In this document: in pieces, positions 53,016 through 62,760 of the stretch | Layout: each line of letters starts with the position of its first letter | Position numbering within the stretch: position 1 is the first letter of the stretch | Assembly (NCBI GenBank): GCA_019428905.1 | Contig: JAHYJN010000001.1 | Location: forward strand, 62,001 to 126,000 | Source of the DNA: Candidatus Brevefilum sp. | GTDB taxonomy: Bacteria; Chloroflexota; Anaerolineae; Anaerolineales; Anaerolineaceae | DNA length: 64,000 nucleotides | Direction: 5' to 3' | The notes under the pieces: generated by a model | Told to the model about the DNA's origin: nothing | Databases searched by the model: none | The model's input: the letters and a program-made list of their open reading frames with translations, nothing else | Made by a program: the position numbers and the translations under genes

Positions 53016-54025
53016 ATGCTATCGTGTGGATTCTATGGTTGACTGCAACCATGACCTTCACCCTCACCACCCGTAACCCACTATACATCATGATCGTACT
53101 TGGTGGCTTATTCGGCTTGGGTAACAGGTTAGCAAAAGAAAGAAACATGACCCCCTGGGTTTTGCCAAACCTGAGATTTTTATTGACAATGATCTTGTTG
53201 TCCACACTGATCAATGGCCTCTTTTCGCACGTTGGCAACACTGCATTATTCAGCATTCCCCAATCTTGGCCCCTGATCGGTGGTGATATCACCTTGGAGA
53301 GCCTAATTTACGGCGTCATTAATGGCCTGGTGATCGGCACACTCTACATCTTGTTCAATACCATTAACCTAGCCTTATCCACCAAACAAATCACCCGCCT
53401 GATCCCACACGCCTTTCACCCAATCGCAGTGGTGATCACGATCGCATTAACCTTCTTCCCGTCCATTCAACAACGTGCCCGTGAAATCAAAGAAGCCCAA
53501 ATGATCCGCGGCAACCCCATGAAAAAAATTTCCGATTGGATCCCGATCATGATTCCCCTGTTAGTATCCAGCCTGGAAAACGCAATCCTGCTGGCTGAAT
53601 CCATGACTGCCCGGGGGTTCCACAAACAGACGGAGCTTCAGTCACCGCGTGCCCTGGTCAGTTTGATCCTGGCAGCCTTTATGATCTTTTCGGGTTGGAT
53701 CCTTCAAATGTATCGCTTTCCCAGCCTGTTTTTCATTTCGCTTTATATTTTAGGAACCAGCCTGGTCACCATCACATTGCTCACTATCGGGAAACAAGCC
53801 AATGTCACGCGCTACCATCAAGAAACTTGGACAAAAACCAGTATGTTTTCAGCGGCTCTGATCGGGATTTACATAGCTGGTTTTGCCTTCCTAGCGCTGA
53901 TAGGCCGCTTGTCCACTTTGGGATTTTCGCCCTATCCTCGATTACATTTACCCGCCATACAGACCCTAGGCCTTATCTTCAGCCTGATTCCTTTATTGCC
54001 CATCTTGGTTTTGCATCATGATTAA
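53012..54025 (+). CDS. ECF transporter T component
   Basis: This 337-residue membrane protein has the EcfT/CbiQ features, including the coupling motifs QRAREIKEAQMIRGNP and LAESMTARGFHKQT. It is longer than the EcfT of the first cluster, owing to extra C-terminal helices. It overlaps the S-component gene by 4 bases and the ATPase gene by 8 bases, so the three are translated together. Confidence 0.87.
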   Translation: MNAIVWILWLTATMTFTLTTRNPLYIMIVLGGLFGLGNRLAKERNMTPWVLPNLRFLLTMILLSTLINGLFSHVGNTALFSIPQSWPLIGGDITLESLIYGVINGLVIGTLYILFNTINLALSTKQITRLIPHAFHPIAVVITIALTFFPSIQQRAREIKEAQMIRGNPMKKISDWIPIMIPLLVSSLENAILLAESMTARGFHKQTELQSPRALVSLILAAFMIFSGWILQMYRFPSLFFISLYILGTSLVTITLLTIGKQANVTRYHQETWTKTSMFSAALIGIYIAGFAFLALIGRLSTLGFSPYPRLHLPAIQTLGLIFSLIPLLPILVLHHD

Positions 54026-55616
54026 CTTCAACGCCTTATCATTCCAATACCCACAATCCTCGCATAAAGTCCTGGATAATGTCTCATTCGAAATCCCGCC
54101 CGGTACATTGACCCTGGTAACCGGCGCTTCGGGCAGTGGAAAATCAACGTTGTTGAGATGCATCAACGGGTTAGTGCCGCACTTTTCAGGTGGGACGATA
54201 ACCGGTCAGATCCGTGTGTTTGGCTTCGACCCGATCCGTGAAGGGGTCGAGGTCCTGGCGAAAATCGTGGGTTTCGTGTTCCAGGAACCTGAAGCTCAAT
54301 TTGTATTCGATGTCGTCGAAGATGAAATTGCATTTTCACTCGAAAACTTGGGGGTGAGCAGGGCGGAAATGGACCGGCGCATTGCTGAAGTGCTGCGGCA
54401 GTTACAGCTGCAGAAGCTTCGATACAAGCAGATCAATCAAATCTCAGGCGGTGAACAGCAAAAAGTTGCCATCGCTGGTGCATTGGTCACGCATCCCAAA
54501 GTGCTGATTTTGGATGAACCAACCTCACAGCTTGATCCCACAGCAGCTGATGAGGTGTTAAGAATGATCTTAGACCTGAAATCCCAACTAAACTTGACGG
54601 TCTTGATCGCTGAACACCGCTTGGAACGGTTGCTGCCGTATGTCGACAGGATGCTCAACCTGACCCCAGAGCAAACTGTTACATTCGGTTTACCAGCTGA
54701 AGTCTTATCCACGATGGAGCAAGTTCCCCCCATCATCGAAATTGCTCGAAAGCTAGGGCTGTCCCCCCTGCCGTTGGCACCAGAAACATTCCCGAATGAC
54801 TCTTTAGATTACATACCCTTAGTAAGCAGGCAGGCTCAGCCAACCCCGATCGACAAACCCGAAACCCTGCTGTCCGTCCAGCAGCTCTCAACCAACCTAG
54901 GGGACAAACAAATTCTAGAGAAAATCAATTTAGATATCCACAAAGGTGAAGTCCTGGTGTTGATGGGGCCAAATGGCGCTGGGAAAACGACCTTTTTACG
55001 ATCAATTCTACAGATGATCCCGTCCTCTGGAACGATCATCTATGGTAAAGTTCATCTGGAAAACATGAGCTTTCCGCAGATTATCCAGCACATCGCTTAC
55101 CTCCCCCAAAACCCGAATGACCTGTTGTTTGCTGAATCCATCATCGATGAACTTAAAATAACCCTGGAAAACCACAACCGAGATATTAATCAAGTAAATT
55201 TTCGTAAGTTCCTTGATCTTTTTGGGTTAGGGGATCAGGGAGATCGCTACCCGCGTGATCTATCGGTTGGTGAACGGCAGCGGACCGCATTGGCAGCCAT
55301 CACCGTCCACGACCCGGAAATCATTTTCCTGGATGAGCCCACGCGTGGCTTGGACTACCAGGCAAAGAAGGCTTTATCCCATCTGTTCCACCAGTGGCGC
55401 CAGGGGGGAAAATCCATCGTACTTGTCACCCATGATGTTGAATTTGCAGCTCATTTAGCAGATCGGGTCGCCATCCTTGAAGACGGAAAACTGGTCTTCA
55501 CCGGTAAACCTGTCACCGCTTTCACAACTTTTCCTCCCTACCAAACTCAAACTGCAAAGCTATTTCCTGGCAGAGGGTGGATCATACCCGAGGATGTTGT
55601 TTCCAACACGGCTTAA
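54018..55616 (+). CDS. ECF transporter ATPase, fused A-A' domains
   Basis: This 532-residue double ATPase has a first domain with Walker A GASGSGKST, signature ISGGEQQKVA and Walker B VLILDEPTSQLD. The second domain has GPNGAGKTT, LSVGERQRTA and IIFLDEPTRGLD. The ECF-type Q-loop FQEPEAQFVFDVVEDE is present. It powers the predicted B12 importer. It is a clear relative of the ATPase at 42504, so each importer here owns a dedicated energising unit. Confidence 0.9.
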   Translation: MINFNALSFQYPQSSHKVLDNVSFEIPPGTLTLVTGASGSGKSTLLRCINGLVPHFSGGTITGQIRVFGFDPIREGVEVLAKIVGFVFQEPEAQFVFDVVEDEIAFSLENLGVSRAEMDRRIAEVLRQLQLQKLRYKQINQISGGEQQKVAIAGALVTHPKVLILDEPTSQLDPTAADEVLRMILDLKSQLNLTVLIAEHRLERLLPYVDRMLNLTPEQTVTFGLPAEVLSTMEQVPPIIEIARKLGLSPLPLAPETFPNDSLDYIPLVSRQAQPTPIDKPETLLSVQQLSTNLGDKQILEKINLDIHKGEVLVLMGPNGAGKTTFLRSILQMIPSSGTIIYGKVHLENMSFPQIIQHIAYLPQNPNDLLFAESIIDELKITLENHNRDINQVNFRKFLDLFGLGDQGDRYPRDLSVGERQRTALAAITVHDPEIIFLDEPTRGLDYQAKKALSHLFHQWRQGGKSIVLVTHDVEFAAHLADRVAILEDGKLVFTGKPVTAFTTFPPYQTQTAKLFPGRGWIIPEDVVSNTA

Positions 55617-55787
55617 AAAACATGATCATCCGGGGCTGTGGTAAAATATTTCCTGTTCAACCATCCAAAACTGGACGATTGCTTTATTGATAATACTCAC
55701 AATGAATAATTACATCTTTCACTATGGAGGAAATGCATCCGTGAGTATAAATAAAGTGCGTCAATGTAATGAAATGACCGTGTGGAT

Positions 55788-55801
55788 TTGATTTTAATCA
55801 A
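55788..55801. promoter_or_regulatory. FNR-type palindromic operator
   Basis: TTGATTTTAATCAA matches the FNR-box consensus TTGAT-N4-ATCAA exactly. It is centred about 92 bases before the ATG of the tungsten oxidoreductase, first gene of an anaerobic operon. The regulator itself is not in the window. Confidence 0.6.
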
Positions 55802-55885
55802 CACAAAATTGGTAAAAAGCAAGATGTCATTGGTACATGCTTTCTTCTTATCAAACCATTAGGCCCAAAACAGGAGAGAACTCAT

Positions 55886-57772
55886 ATGTACGGATACAGT
55901 GGAAAGATATTACATATCGACTTGAATGAACGTAAGCATTGGGTCGAAGAAAAGCCGGAGGAATGGTACAAAATCTATATCGGCGGTGTTTCGATGGCCA
56001 CCCGGCTGTGTTGGGAAAATATCGAAGTGGGTTGTGATGCCTACGACCCCGGTAACCCGATTTGTTTTGCCAATGGAATCTTCGCCGGCACACCGGTGCC
56101 CGTTGGTGGCAAATACGGTCTGGCCTCAAAATCACCGCTGACAGGTGTCATCGGAGACAGCCTCTCTGGCAGCTGGTTCACGATCGCCCTTAAACGCGCC
56201 CAATGGGATGGCGTCGTTATCCATGGCGCAAGCGAGAATTGGATTCACATTCTCATCGACGATGACCGTGTGGAATACCTACCCGCAGATAAGCTGCTTG
56301 GTTTAGGAACCCATGAAACCGAAGAAAAGATTCGGGAAATCTTCGGCGATGATCAGGTTCGGTCAGCGACCATCGGACCAGCCGGTGAAAACATGGTCCG
56401 TTACGCCAATGTGACCAATGATGGCCGCCAGGCGGGACGCACCGGACATGGTTCTGTATGGGCAAGCAAAAAAATCAAAGCTGTCTCGGTGCGCGGTACC
56501 CACGGTGTTACAGTAGCGGACCCTGATTCACTGCTAAAAATGTCCTTTGATATAACCGAAGCTGCGCAGGGACCTCACACGGTAAAATACCGCGTTTATG
56601 GCACCTCAACCAACGTCCTGAACGCCAACAAACATGGCTTTTTGCCGACCAACAATTTCCGAGAAGGCACATTCGATTTTGCAGAATTGGTCAGCGGCGA
56701 ATATCTCGATGAACACCACAAAGTTAAAGTGATCGCTTGTGCTCAATGCCCGATTGCCTGCGAACAAATGTCCATGGTCAAAACAGGGCCTTATGCAGGG
56801 TCCATGACAGGGATCGAATACGAATGCCTGCAGGCAGTTTCATCGAACTGCGGCATTGGAGATATGACAGCGGCAATTCGCATGGTAGATATTTCAGACC
56901 GCAGCGGGATGGATACAATGAGTATGGGGGTTTCGATCTCATTTGCAATGGAATGTTTCGAAACTGGCGTGCTTAAGAAAGAAGATTTCAAATGCAAAAA
57001 GTATCCTGAAGGTTTTGAACCCTACTTCGGCAACGGCGAGGCAGGGGTCACCTTAGCTGAGATGATTCGCGACAAAGAAGGCATTGGTGCAATCTTAGCA
57101 GAAGGGACACGGATCGCAGCCAAGCTCATTGATGAGGAGCACAACTCAGAAACCTGGAAGTTCGCCATGAACATCAAGGGCCTGGAATGTCCTGGCTACG
57201 ATGCCAGGTCCTTAAAGACCTTTGCCATGGGGTTGGCAGTCGGCACCCGCGGCGGATGCCATAACCGCTCAGCAGCCTACGACCCAGACATCCAGGGTGA
57301 AACAAACCGATTCACGGTTGATGAAACCCGCGGTGTCGTCGCTGCACGGTCAGAAGAATATGCTGCTGTTTATGACACCCTCCCCATGTGTAAATTCATC
57401 CGTCGCTGCTTTACCGGAAAAGCCGATCGGGCTGGTGCCTGGCCGTCCATCGCCAATTTAATCAATGCTACCACCGGTTGGAACTTCGATTACGATGAAG
57501 TTGACCTGATCGGTGTCAGAGCCCATACCATTAAGAAAGCCTTCAACATCCGTGAGGGATGGAAACCCGAAGATGATGATATCCCTTATCGCTGGAAACA
57601 TGACCCGATGACCAAGGGACCAGGTGCTGGTCATGTGGTCACCGATGAAGAATTAGCTTACATGAAAGGGCTGTATTACAAAGCCAAAGGCTGGACTGAA
57701 GATGGTTACATCCCCAAACAATTGCTGATTGACCTCGGTATGGATGATGTCGCTGAAGAAATCGGTGTATAA
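55886..57772 (+). CDS. aor: Tungsten-containing aldehyde:ferredoxin oxidoreductase family protein
   Basis: This 628-residue protein has the AOR N-terminal domain (MYGYSGKILHIDLNERK; YIGGVSMATRLCWEN) and binds the pterin cofactor through ATIGPAGENMVRYANVTNDG and GRTGHGSVWASKKIKA. A [4Fe-4S] site is given by CAQCPIAC (CxxCxxxC) with a fourth Cys in TLPMCKF. Family enzymes oxidise aldehydes to acids with ferredoxin, or run in reverse. Co-operonic ferredoxin, HdrA and hydrogenase genes suggest it exchanges electrons with a bifurcating complex. The aldehyde, or possibly an aryl-CoA as in BamB, cannot be told from the sequence. An AGGAGAG ribosome site is present. Confidence 0.9.
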   Translation: MYGYSGKILHIDLNERKHWVEEKPEEWYKIYIGGVSMATRLCWENIEVGCDAYDPGNPICFANGIFAGTPVPVGGKYGLASKSPLTGVIGDSLSGSWFTIALKRAQWDGVVIHGASENWIHILIDDDRVEYLPADKLLGLGTHETEEKIREIFGDDQVRSATIGPAGENMVRYANVTNDGRQAGRTGHGSVWASKKIKAVSVRGTHGVTVADPDSLLKMSFDITEAAQGPHTVKYRVYGTSTNVLNANKHGFLPTNNFREGTFDFAELVSGEYLDEHHKVKVIACAQCPIACEQMSMVKTGPYAGSMTGIEYECLQAVSSNCGIGDMTAAIRMVDISDRSGMDTMSMGVSISFAMECFETGVLKKEDFKCKKYPEGFEPYFGNGEAGVTLAEMIRDKEGIGAILAEGTRIAAKLIDEEHNSETWKFAMNIKGLECPGYDARSLKTFAMGLAVGTRGGCHNRSAAYDPDIQGETNRFTVDETRGVVAARSEEYAAVYDTLPMCKFIRRCFTGKADRAGAWPSIANLINATTGWNFDYDEVDLIGVRAHTIKKAFNIREGWKPEDDDIPYRWKHDPMTKGPGAGHVVTDEELAYMKGLYYKAKGWTEDGYIPKQLLIDLGMDDVAEEIGV

Positions 57773-57785
57773 GGAGAAATAAATA

Positions 57786-58298
57786 ATGGTTGCTTCCACT
57801 TCAAAGTTTAAATATGTCGTATGTGATCCTGAGCTATGTATTGGCTGCCAATTGTGCGAATACATTTGTTCCTACACCAAGACGGGTGAATTCAACTCCT
57901 ATCGCAGCCGCATCCGCACCGTGCGGGTCGACGAGGTATTGATCACCGCTGTCGCCTGCCGGACCTGTGAAAATGCCCCCTGTGTGATTGCCTGTACCCG
58001 TGACGCGCTTTCACAAGACCAGGAAACGGGCATCATCCGCATCGACCCAACAAAATGCGACGGTTGTGCCTGGTGCATCGAAGCCTGTGACTTTGGCGCC
58101 ATTTCGATTAATCACCTCACAAAGCTAGCTGAATTTTGTAACCAATGTGAAGATGTCGAAGAAGGCCCCCAATGCGTCAAGATTTGTCCCAAAGATGCAC
58201 TGGAATATACGACACCGGATCAACGTGCACAACGCACCCGCCATAAACTGATCAAAACCAGCCTTGAATTCCCGCAAAAAGCAAAGGATCCTCGATGA
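57786..58298 (+). CDS. Four-cluster [4Fe-4S] ferredoxin-type electron-transfer subunit
   Basis: This 170-residue protein has four cysteine groups: CIGCQLCEYIC, CRTCENAPCVIAC, CDGCAWCIEAC and CNQCEDVEEGPQCVKIC, a CooF/HycB-like polyferredoxin. It probably carries electrons between the tungsten enzyme and HdrA, like BamC beside BamB. It starts 14 bases after the AOR stop and overlaps HdrA by 4 bases (ATGA). Confidence 0.9.
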   Translation: MVASTSKFKYVVCDPELCIGCQLCEYICSYTKTGEFNSYRSRIRTVRVDEVLITAVACRTCENAPCVIACTRDALSQDQETGIIRIDPTKCDGCAWCIEACDFGAISINHLTKLAEFCNQCEDVEEGPQCVKICPKDALEYTTPDQRAQRTRHKLIKTSLEFPQKAKDPR

Positions 58299-60823
58299 GC
58301 GATCTGCCTAACGAAACAAACAACAACGAAGAAGAATTACGGATTGGCGTCTACATCTGCCATTGCGGCAGCAATATCGCCGGTGTGATTGACCCTGAAG
58401 AGGTTGTGAAATTTGCTGAAGGGCTGCCAGATGTTGTCCGTGCCACCGATACCCTATATGCCTGCGCTGACTCAGGCCAACGCCTGATTAAAGAGGATAT
58501 CGAAAAATTTAAACTGAACCGGGTGGTCGTCTCCGCCTGCTCAGTCCGCATGCACGAACCAACCTTTCGCGGGGCTGTTGCTGAAGCAGGGTTAAATCCC
58601 TTCTTGATGGAAATGGCGAATATTCGCGAGCAATGCACCTGGGCCCACGGTCACGACCGTGAAGGCGCCTTGCAGAAATCGATGGACCTGACCGCTGCGG
58701 CAGTCGCTAAAACCCGCTTCCTGACCACGTTGGACATGATTGATGTCCCAGTAACCAAAAAGGCTTTGGTCATTGGCGGTGGGGTAGCAGGTATCACGGC
58801 TTCATTAGACTTAGCCGAACAAGGCATTGAAACAATCCTGGTTGAAAAGGAACCGACGATTGGGGGGGTGATGTCACAGCTCAACAAGACCTTCCCTACC
58901 ATGGACTGTAGCATATGAATACTCGCACCCAAAATGGTTGACGCGGCGCGTCAACCGAAAATTGATGTGCGAACTTACACCGAAGTTGAATCAGTTGAAG
59001 GCTTCGTCGGAAATTTCAAGGTCACCCTGCGAGAAAAAGCCAAGCATGTCCTGGCTGACCGCTGTAATGGCTGTGGCGATTGTGCCCGCGTCTGCCCGAT
59101 TGAGGTTCCTAATTATTACGAAATGAACCTGGCACCCCGTAAAGCCGTTTATATTCCAATGAGCCAATCGGTGCCCCTGGTTTACACTGTTGATCTTGAT
59201 GCTTGCATCCATTGTTATAAATGCGTTGAAGCCTGCGGTCCCCTGAAAGCGATCGATTTTAGCCAGGAGGATAAATACGTTCAAGAAGATATCGGCGCGA
59301 TCGTCGTCGCCACCGGTTTTGGGCACTTCGACCCGAGCGTGATGGAAGAATACGGCTATGGCCGCTTTCCGAATGTGATCACCTCCATGGAAATGGAACG
59401 CCTGAACAACTCTGCGGGTCTAACTGCTGGCAATCTCATCCGTCCCAGCGACCGCAAAAACCCACAGAAATTAGCGTTTATTAATTGCGTTGGATCACGT
59501 GATAAACGCTATAACCCTGGGTGTTCAAATTTCTGCTGCATGTACTCGATCAAAAACGCCGTTTTGCTCAAACAAATGTACCCAAATGTGGATATCACCA
59601 TTTACTATATGGATATTCGAACGCCTTCTAAAGGATACGAAGAGTTCTACGACCGGGCCAGGGAAATGGGCATTCACTTCGTCCAAGGACGCCCAAGCTT
59701 AATCACAGAGGATGAAGAAACCCACAACTTGTTTGTCCATTCAGAGGATATCAGCCTCGGGCGAGTGATCGAAAAAGAATATGACATGGTCATGCTCAAC
59801 CAGGCAGCTGTTCCGCAACCGGATCAAAATCACATGAGTTCGGTGTTGAATGTTGTTCAAAGCCCGGGTGGATGGTTCATGGAATACCACCCCAAACTGC
59901 GCCCAATCGACAGTCCAACCGATGGCATTTTCTTTGCCGGTGCCTGCCAGGGGCCGAAAGACATCCCTGCCAGTGTCGCTGCCGGTTCAGCCGCCGCCTC
60001 TCGCGCCAGCCGCATCCTGCACTCGGAAAAATGGGAGATTGAACCGATCGTTGCCGTTGTTTGGCCCGATCGTTGTTCTGCCACAACCAAAGGTCGTGCC
60101 TGCGGCTTGTGCGTCAAAGCCTGCCCCTATGGCGCGGTTGTGATTGATGGGGATAAAGCCGCCGAGATCATCACCGCTAAATGCCACGGCTGCGGCGGAT
60201 GCGTTGCTGAATGCCCTGAGGATGCCATCACACAAATGCACTACACGGACGCGCAAATTCTCTCTCAAATCCGTGCATTATTAGCTGATAAACCTGAGGA
60301 AAAGATCCTCGCCTTCCGCTGCCAATGGTGTTCTTACGGCGGCGCGGACCTGGCGGGCACCAGCCACTTTGAATACACCGCAAATGAGCGTGGATTACGC
60401 GTCATGTGCTCAGCTCGCATGGACTCGGATTTCATCTACGAAGCCTATCGGCTGGGTGCCGGTGCCGTATTGTACTCCGGCTGCCACCCTCAGGACTGCC
60501 ACTATATTACCGGACAGAAGGTCGGGGCCAAACGCGCTGACCGCTTGAAGAAGATGTTTGAGCGCATGAATATGACCGATGGACGCTTCAGGGTGGAGTG
60601 GATCAGTGCAGCCGAAGGTGATAAATATGCTCGTGTTCTGAATGAGATGCAAATGACTCTGGATAATATGTCTCCTGAAGAGCTGCGTGATGAAATTGAG
60701 CGCCTCAAACCTGACATGGAAAAACGCTTGAAGCGCTTCCCGGGTGTTCCGGGTGTGTCAGAAGCGATGGACTATTCCGACACCCTCGTTGATGCGATCC
60801 TCAAAGCGAAGGAGACCTCATGA
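58295..60823 (+). CDS. hdrA: HdrA-MvhD fusion, predicted selenoprotein (UGA at codon 208)
   Basis: Read through one TGA, this frame gives 842 residues. The N-terminal domain (GVYICHCGSNIAGVID) is followed by an FAD-binding motif (VIGGGVAGITASLDLAE), [27 protein letters not shown], inserted ferredoxin motifs (CNGCGDCARVCP, CIHCYKCVEAC), CVGSRDKRYNPGCSNFCC, a C-terminal ferredoxin pair (CGLCVKACP, CHGCGGCVAECP) and an MvhD-like [2Fe-2S] domain (FRCQWCSYGG, SGCHPQDCHY). HdrA is the FAD electron-bifurcating subunit of heterodisulfide reductase. The TGA (58916-58918) stands where a conserved Cys/Sec occurs in HdrA, both halves share one frame, and a SECIS-like hairpin follows. A simple null mutation is less likely. 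Confidence 0.88.
58916..58956 (+). promoter_or_regulatory. Selenocysteine UGA codon and SECIS-like hairpin
   Basis: The in-frame TGA is at 58916-58918. GGTTGACGC (58936-58944) pairs perfectly with GCGTCAACC (58948-58956), leaving a GGC apical loop. The stem base is 17 bases after the TGA, near the spacing of bacterial SECIS elements read by SelB. All bases are also coding. Confidence 0.8.
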
Positions 60824-61776
60824 GCCATCCTGCTGCTGTTCGAACCTTTGCAGATGAAGTCAAAGCCATCCCGGGTGGTGAACACCTGGAGCTGTGCTAT
60901 TCCTGCGGCACGTGTGTTAGTAAATGCATGATCCAACAAAAAGTTGAGCCGGATTATAACCCCCGCCGCCTGCTGCGCATGGTGATGATGGACATGAAAG
61001 AGGAAGCCTTCGAAAGCCCAACCACCTGGATGTGCTCAGAATGCGACCTGTGCTACCAGGCCTGCCCGCAAGAAATCCATATTTCACAAGTGATCGCTGC
61101 TGTCAAACAATTGGCCGTAGATGCCGGGTACACCTCGCCTTTGACGCCTGTCCAGGTAGACGAAGCGCTATGTTCCGGCTGTGGGATCTGTTCGATGGTC
61201 TGCCCATATCAAGCGCCTTCGCTATTTGAAAAAGTAGTCGATGGTGAAATAGATCGGTTTGCCCAGGTTGACTCGAACAAATGCATGGGCTGCGGCACCT
61301 GTGTGGGCGCCTGCCCGCTCGGCGCAATTTCGCGCGAAGGCGTCAGCAACTCAGAAATTCAGTCCCAAATCCCCTCCCCAGATCAGACCATCCCGGATAT
61401 TATCACCTTCGTCTGCGATTGGTCGCTGCGGGAAGGTGCTGATGTTGAATTATTAGAAAGTTACCCCGCCGACCAGGTAAATGTGGTTCACATCCCCTGT
61501 ACGGGACGGATCGATCCGCAGCACGCGTTGATGGCCCTCGATTCCGGCGTGAAGGGCGTCTTGGTCTGCGGCTGCAAACCCGGTGAATGCCATTTCAAAC
61601 GCGGTAACCATGTGGCGAAATGCAAACTGGGCTTGTTGGATACCATGTTCAAACAAATCCAATCGCCCCACAAAGAAATCCGCTTTGTTCAAATTGGCAC
61701 GCAGGAGCGAGGTCGCATCCGCCACGAAATTGACGAAATATTAACCGCAGTTAGCCCTGCAAAGGAGGCGAAATAA
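60820..61776 (+). CDS. HdrC-ferredoxin-MvhD fusion protein
   Basis: This 318-residue protein begins with an HdrC-like pair of [4Fe-4S] motifs (CYSCGTCVSKC, CSECDLCYQAC), then two ferredoxin motifs (CSGCGICSMVCP, CMGCGTCVGACP), and ends with an MvhD-like [2Fe-2S] domain (FVCDWSLREG, PCTGRID, CGCKPGECHF). It would wire the hydrogenase to HdrA. It overlaps hdrA by 4 bases and abuts the small-subunit gene. With the MvhD domain on HdrA, the operon encodes two MvhD-like modules. Confidence 0.88.
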   Translation: MSHPAAVRTFADEVKAIPGGEHLELCYSCGTCVSKCMIQQKVEPDYNPRRLLRMVMMDMKEEAFESPTTWMCSECDLCYQACPQEIHISQVIAAVKQLAVDAGYTSPLTPVQVDEALCSGCGICSMVCPYQAPSLFEKVVDGEIDRFAQVDSNKCMGCGTCVGACPLGAISREGVSNSEIQSQIPSPDQTIPDIITFVCDWSLREGADVELLESYPADQVNVVHIPCTGRIDPQHALMALDSGVKGVLVCGCKPGECHFKRGNHVAKCKLGLLDTMFKQIQSPHKEIRFVQIGTQERGRIRHEIDEILTAVSPAKEAK

Positions 61777-62750
61777 TGGCCGCAGAAGCAAAACCGAAAC
61801 TCGCCTTTTACTGGGCTGGCAGCTGCGGAGGGTGTGAAATCACCATCACGGAGCTGGGCATGCGCCTGGTCGATGTCTCCGAACTGGCTGACATCGTCTT
61901 CTGGCCAGCGGCAATGGACTTCAAGTACGACGATGTCCGGGGTTTGGCTGACCAGGAAATTGACCTGTGTTTCTTCAATGGCGCGATTCGCAATGCTGAA
62001 AACGAAGAGTTTGCCCACCTGCTGCGCCGGAAATCAAAAATCATGGTCGCCTTTGGCTCCTGTTCCCACCTGGGCGGCATCCCGGGGCTGGCCAATATGT
62101 ACGACATCGAAGCCTTATGCGAGCGGGTGTTTGACACCTCACCCTCCCTGGATAACAGTCGTGGCATCCGGCCGCAAACGATCACCAAAGTGCCTGAAGG
62201 TGAGATCAAACTCCCCCCCCTGCATCAATCCGTCAAACATTTGGCGGAGATCACGGACGTTGATTACTTCATGCCCGGCTGCCCGCCAGTGGTTGACCAG
62301 GTTTGGAAGGTGTTCCAGGCTGCCCTCAACGGGGAGCTGCCCCCGAAGGGCTCGGTGATCGGTGCTGATGAGAAAAGTGTGTGCGATGTATGCCCCCGTG
62401 AAAAGGGTGAACCTGGTTTCAGGATCTCTGAATTCAAACGTCCGCACGAAGTTGACCTTGACCCAGATAAGTGTTTCCTAACCCAGGGCGTCATTTGCTG
62501 CGGACCCGTGACCCGGGCTGGATGCGGCACACCCTGCTTGAATGGGAATATGCCCTGTCGCGGCTGTTATGGTCCCGCCGAAGGTATTATCGACCAAGGG
62601 GCAAAACTTGCCAGCTTTATCGGTGGGCTGATCGACACAGATGACCCAGAGAAATTGCAATCTATCTTAGATTCGATTGTTGACCCAGCGGGCACCTTCT
62701 ACCGCTTCGGGTTAGCCCATTCGATTATAAGCAAGATGAAATATGAGTAA
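61776..62750 (+). CDS. mvhG: F420-non-reducing-type [NiFe] hydrogenase small subunit (MvhG-like)
   Basis: This 324-residue small subunit has the proximal-cluster motif WAGSCGGCEITITELG, then FGSCSHLGGIPG and MPGCPPVVDQVW, and a C-terminal cysteine-rich part (CCGPVTRAGCGTPC, CRGCYGPAEG) for further clusters. It lacks a Tat signal, so it is cytoplasmic, as in group 3c Mvh hydrogenases. Its start overlaps the upstream stop by one base. The large subunit starts 10 bases after its stop. Confidence 0.92.
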   Translation: MAAEAKPKLAFYWAGSCGGCEITITELGMRLVDVSELADIVFWPAAMDFKYDDVRGLADQEIDLCFFNGAIRNAENEEFAHLLRRKSKIMVAFGSCSHLGGIPGLANMYDIEALCERVFDTSPSLDNSRGIRPQTITKVPEGEIKLPPLHQSVKHLAEITDVDYFMPGCPPVVDQVWKVFQAALNGELPPKGSVIGADEKSVCDVCPREKGEPGFRISEFKRPHEVDLDPDKCFLTQGVICCGPVTRAGCGTPCLNGNMPCRGCYGPAEGIIDQGAKLASFIGGLIDTDDPEKLQSILDSIVDPAGTFYRFGLAHSIISKMKYE

Positions 62751-62760
62751 GGAAACCTTA

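Noticed and set aside
58295-60823. hdrA as a pseudogene or as two separate genes split by a stop
   Set aside because: Both halves are in the same frame, the stop is a lone TGA at a conserved Cys/Sec site, a SECIS-like hairpin follows, and both halves keep all cofactor motifs.
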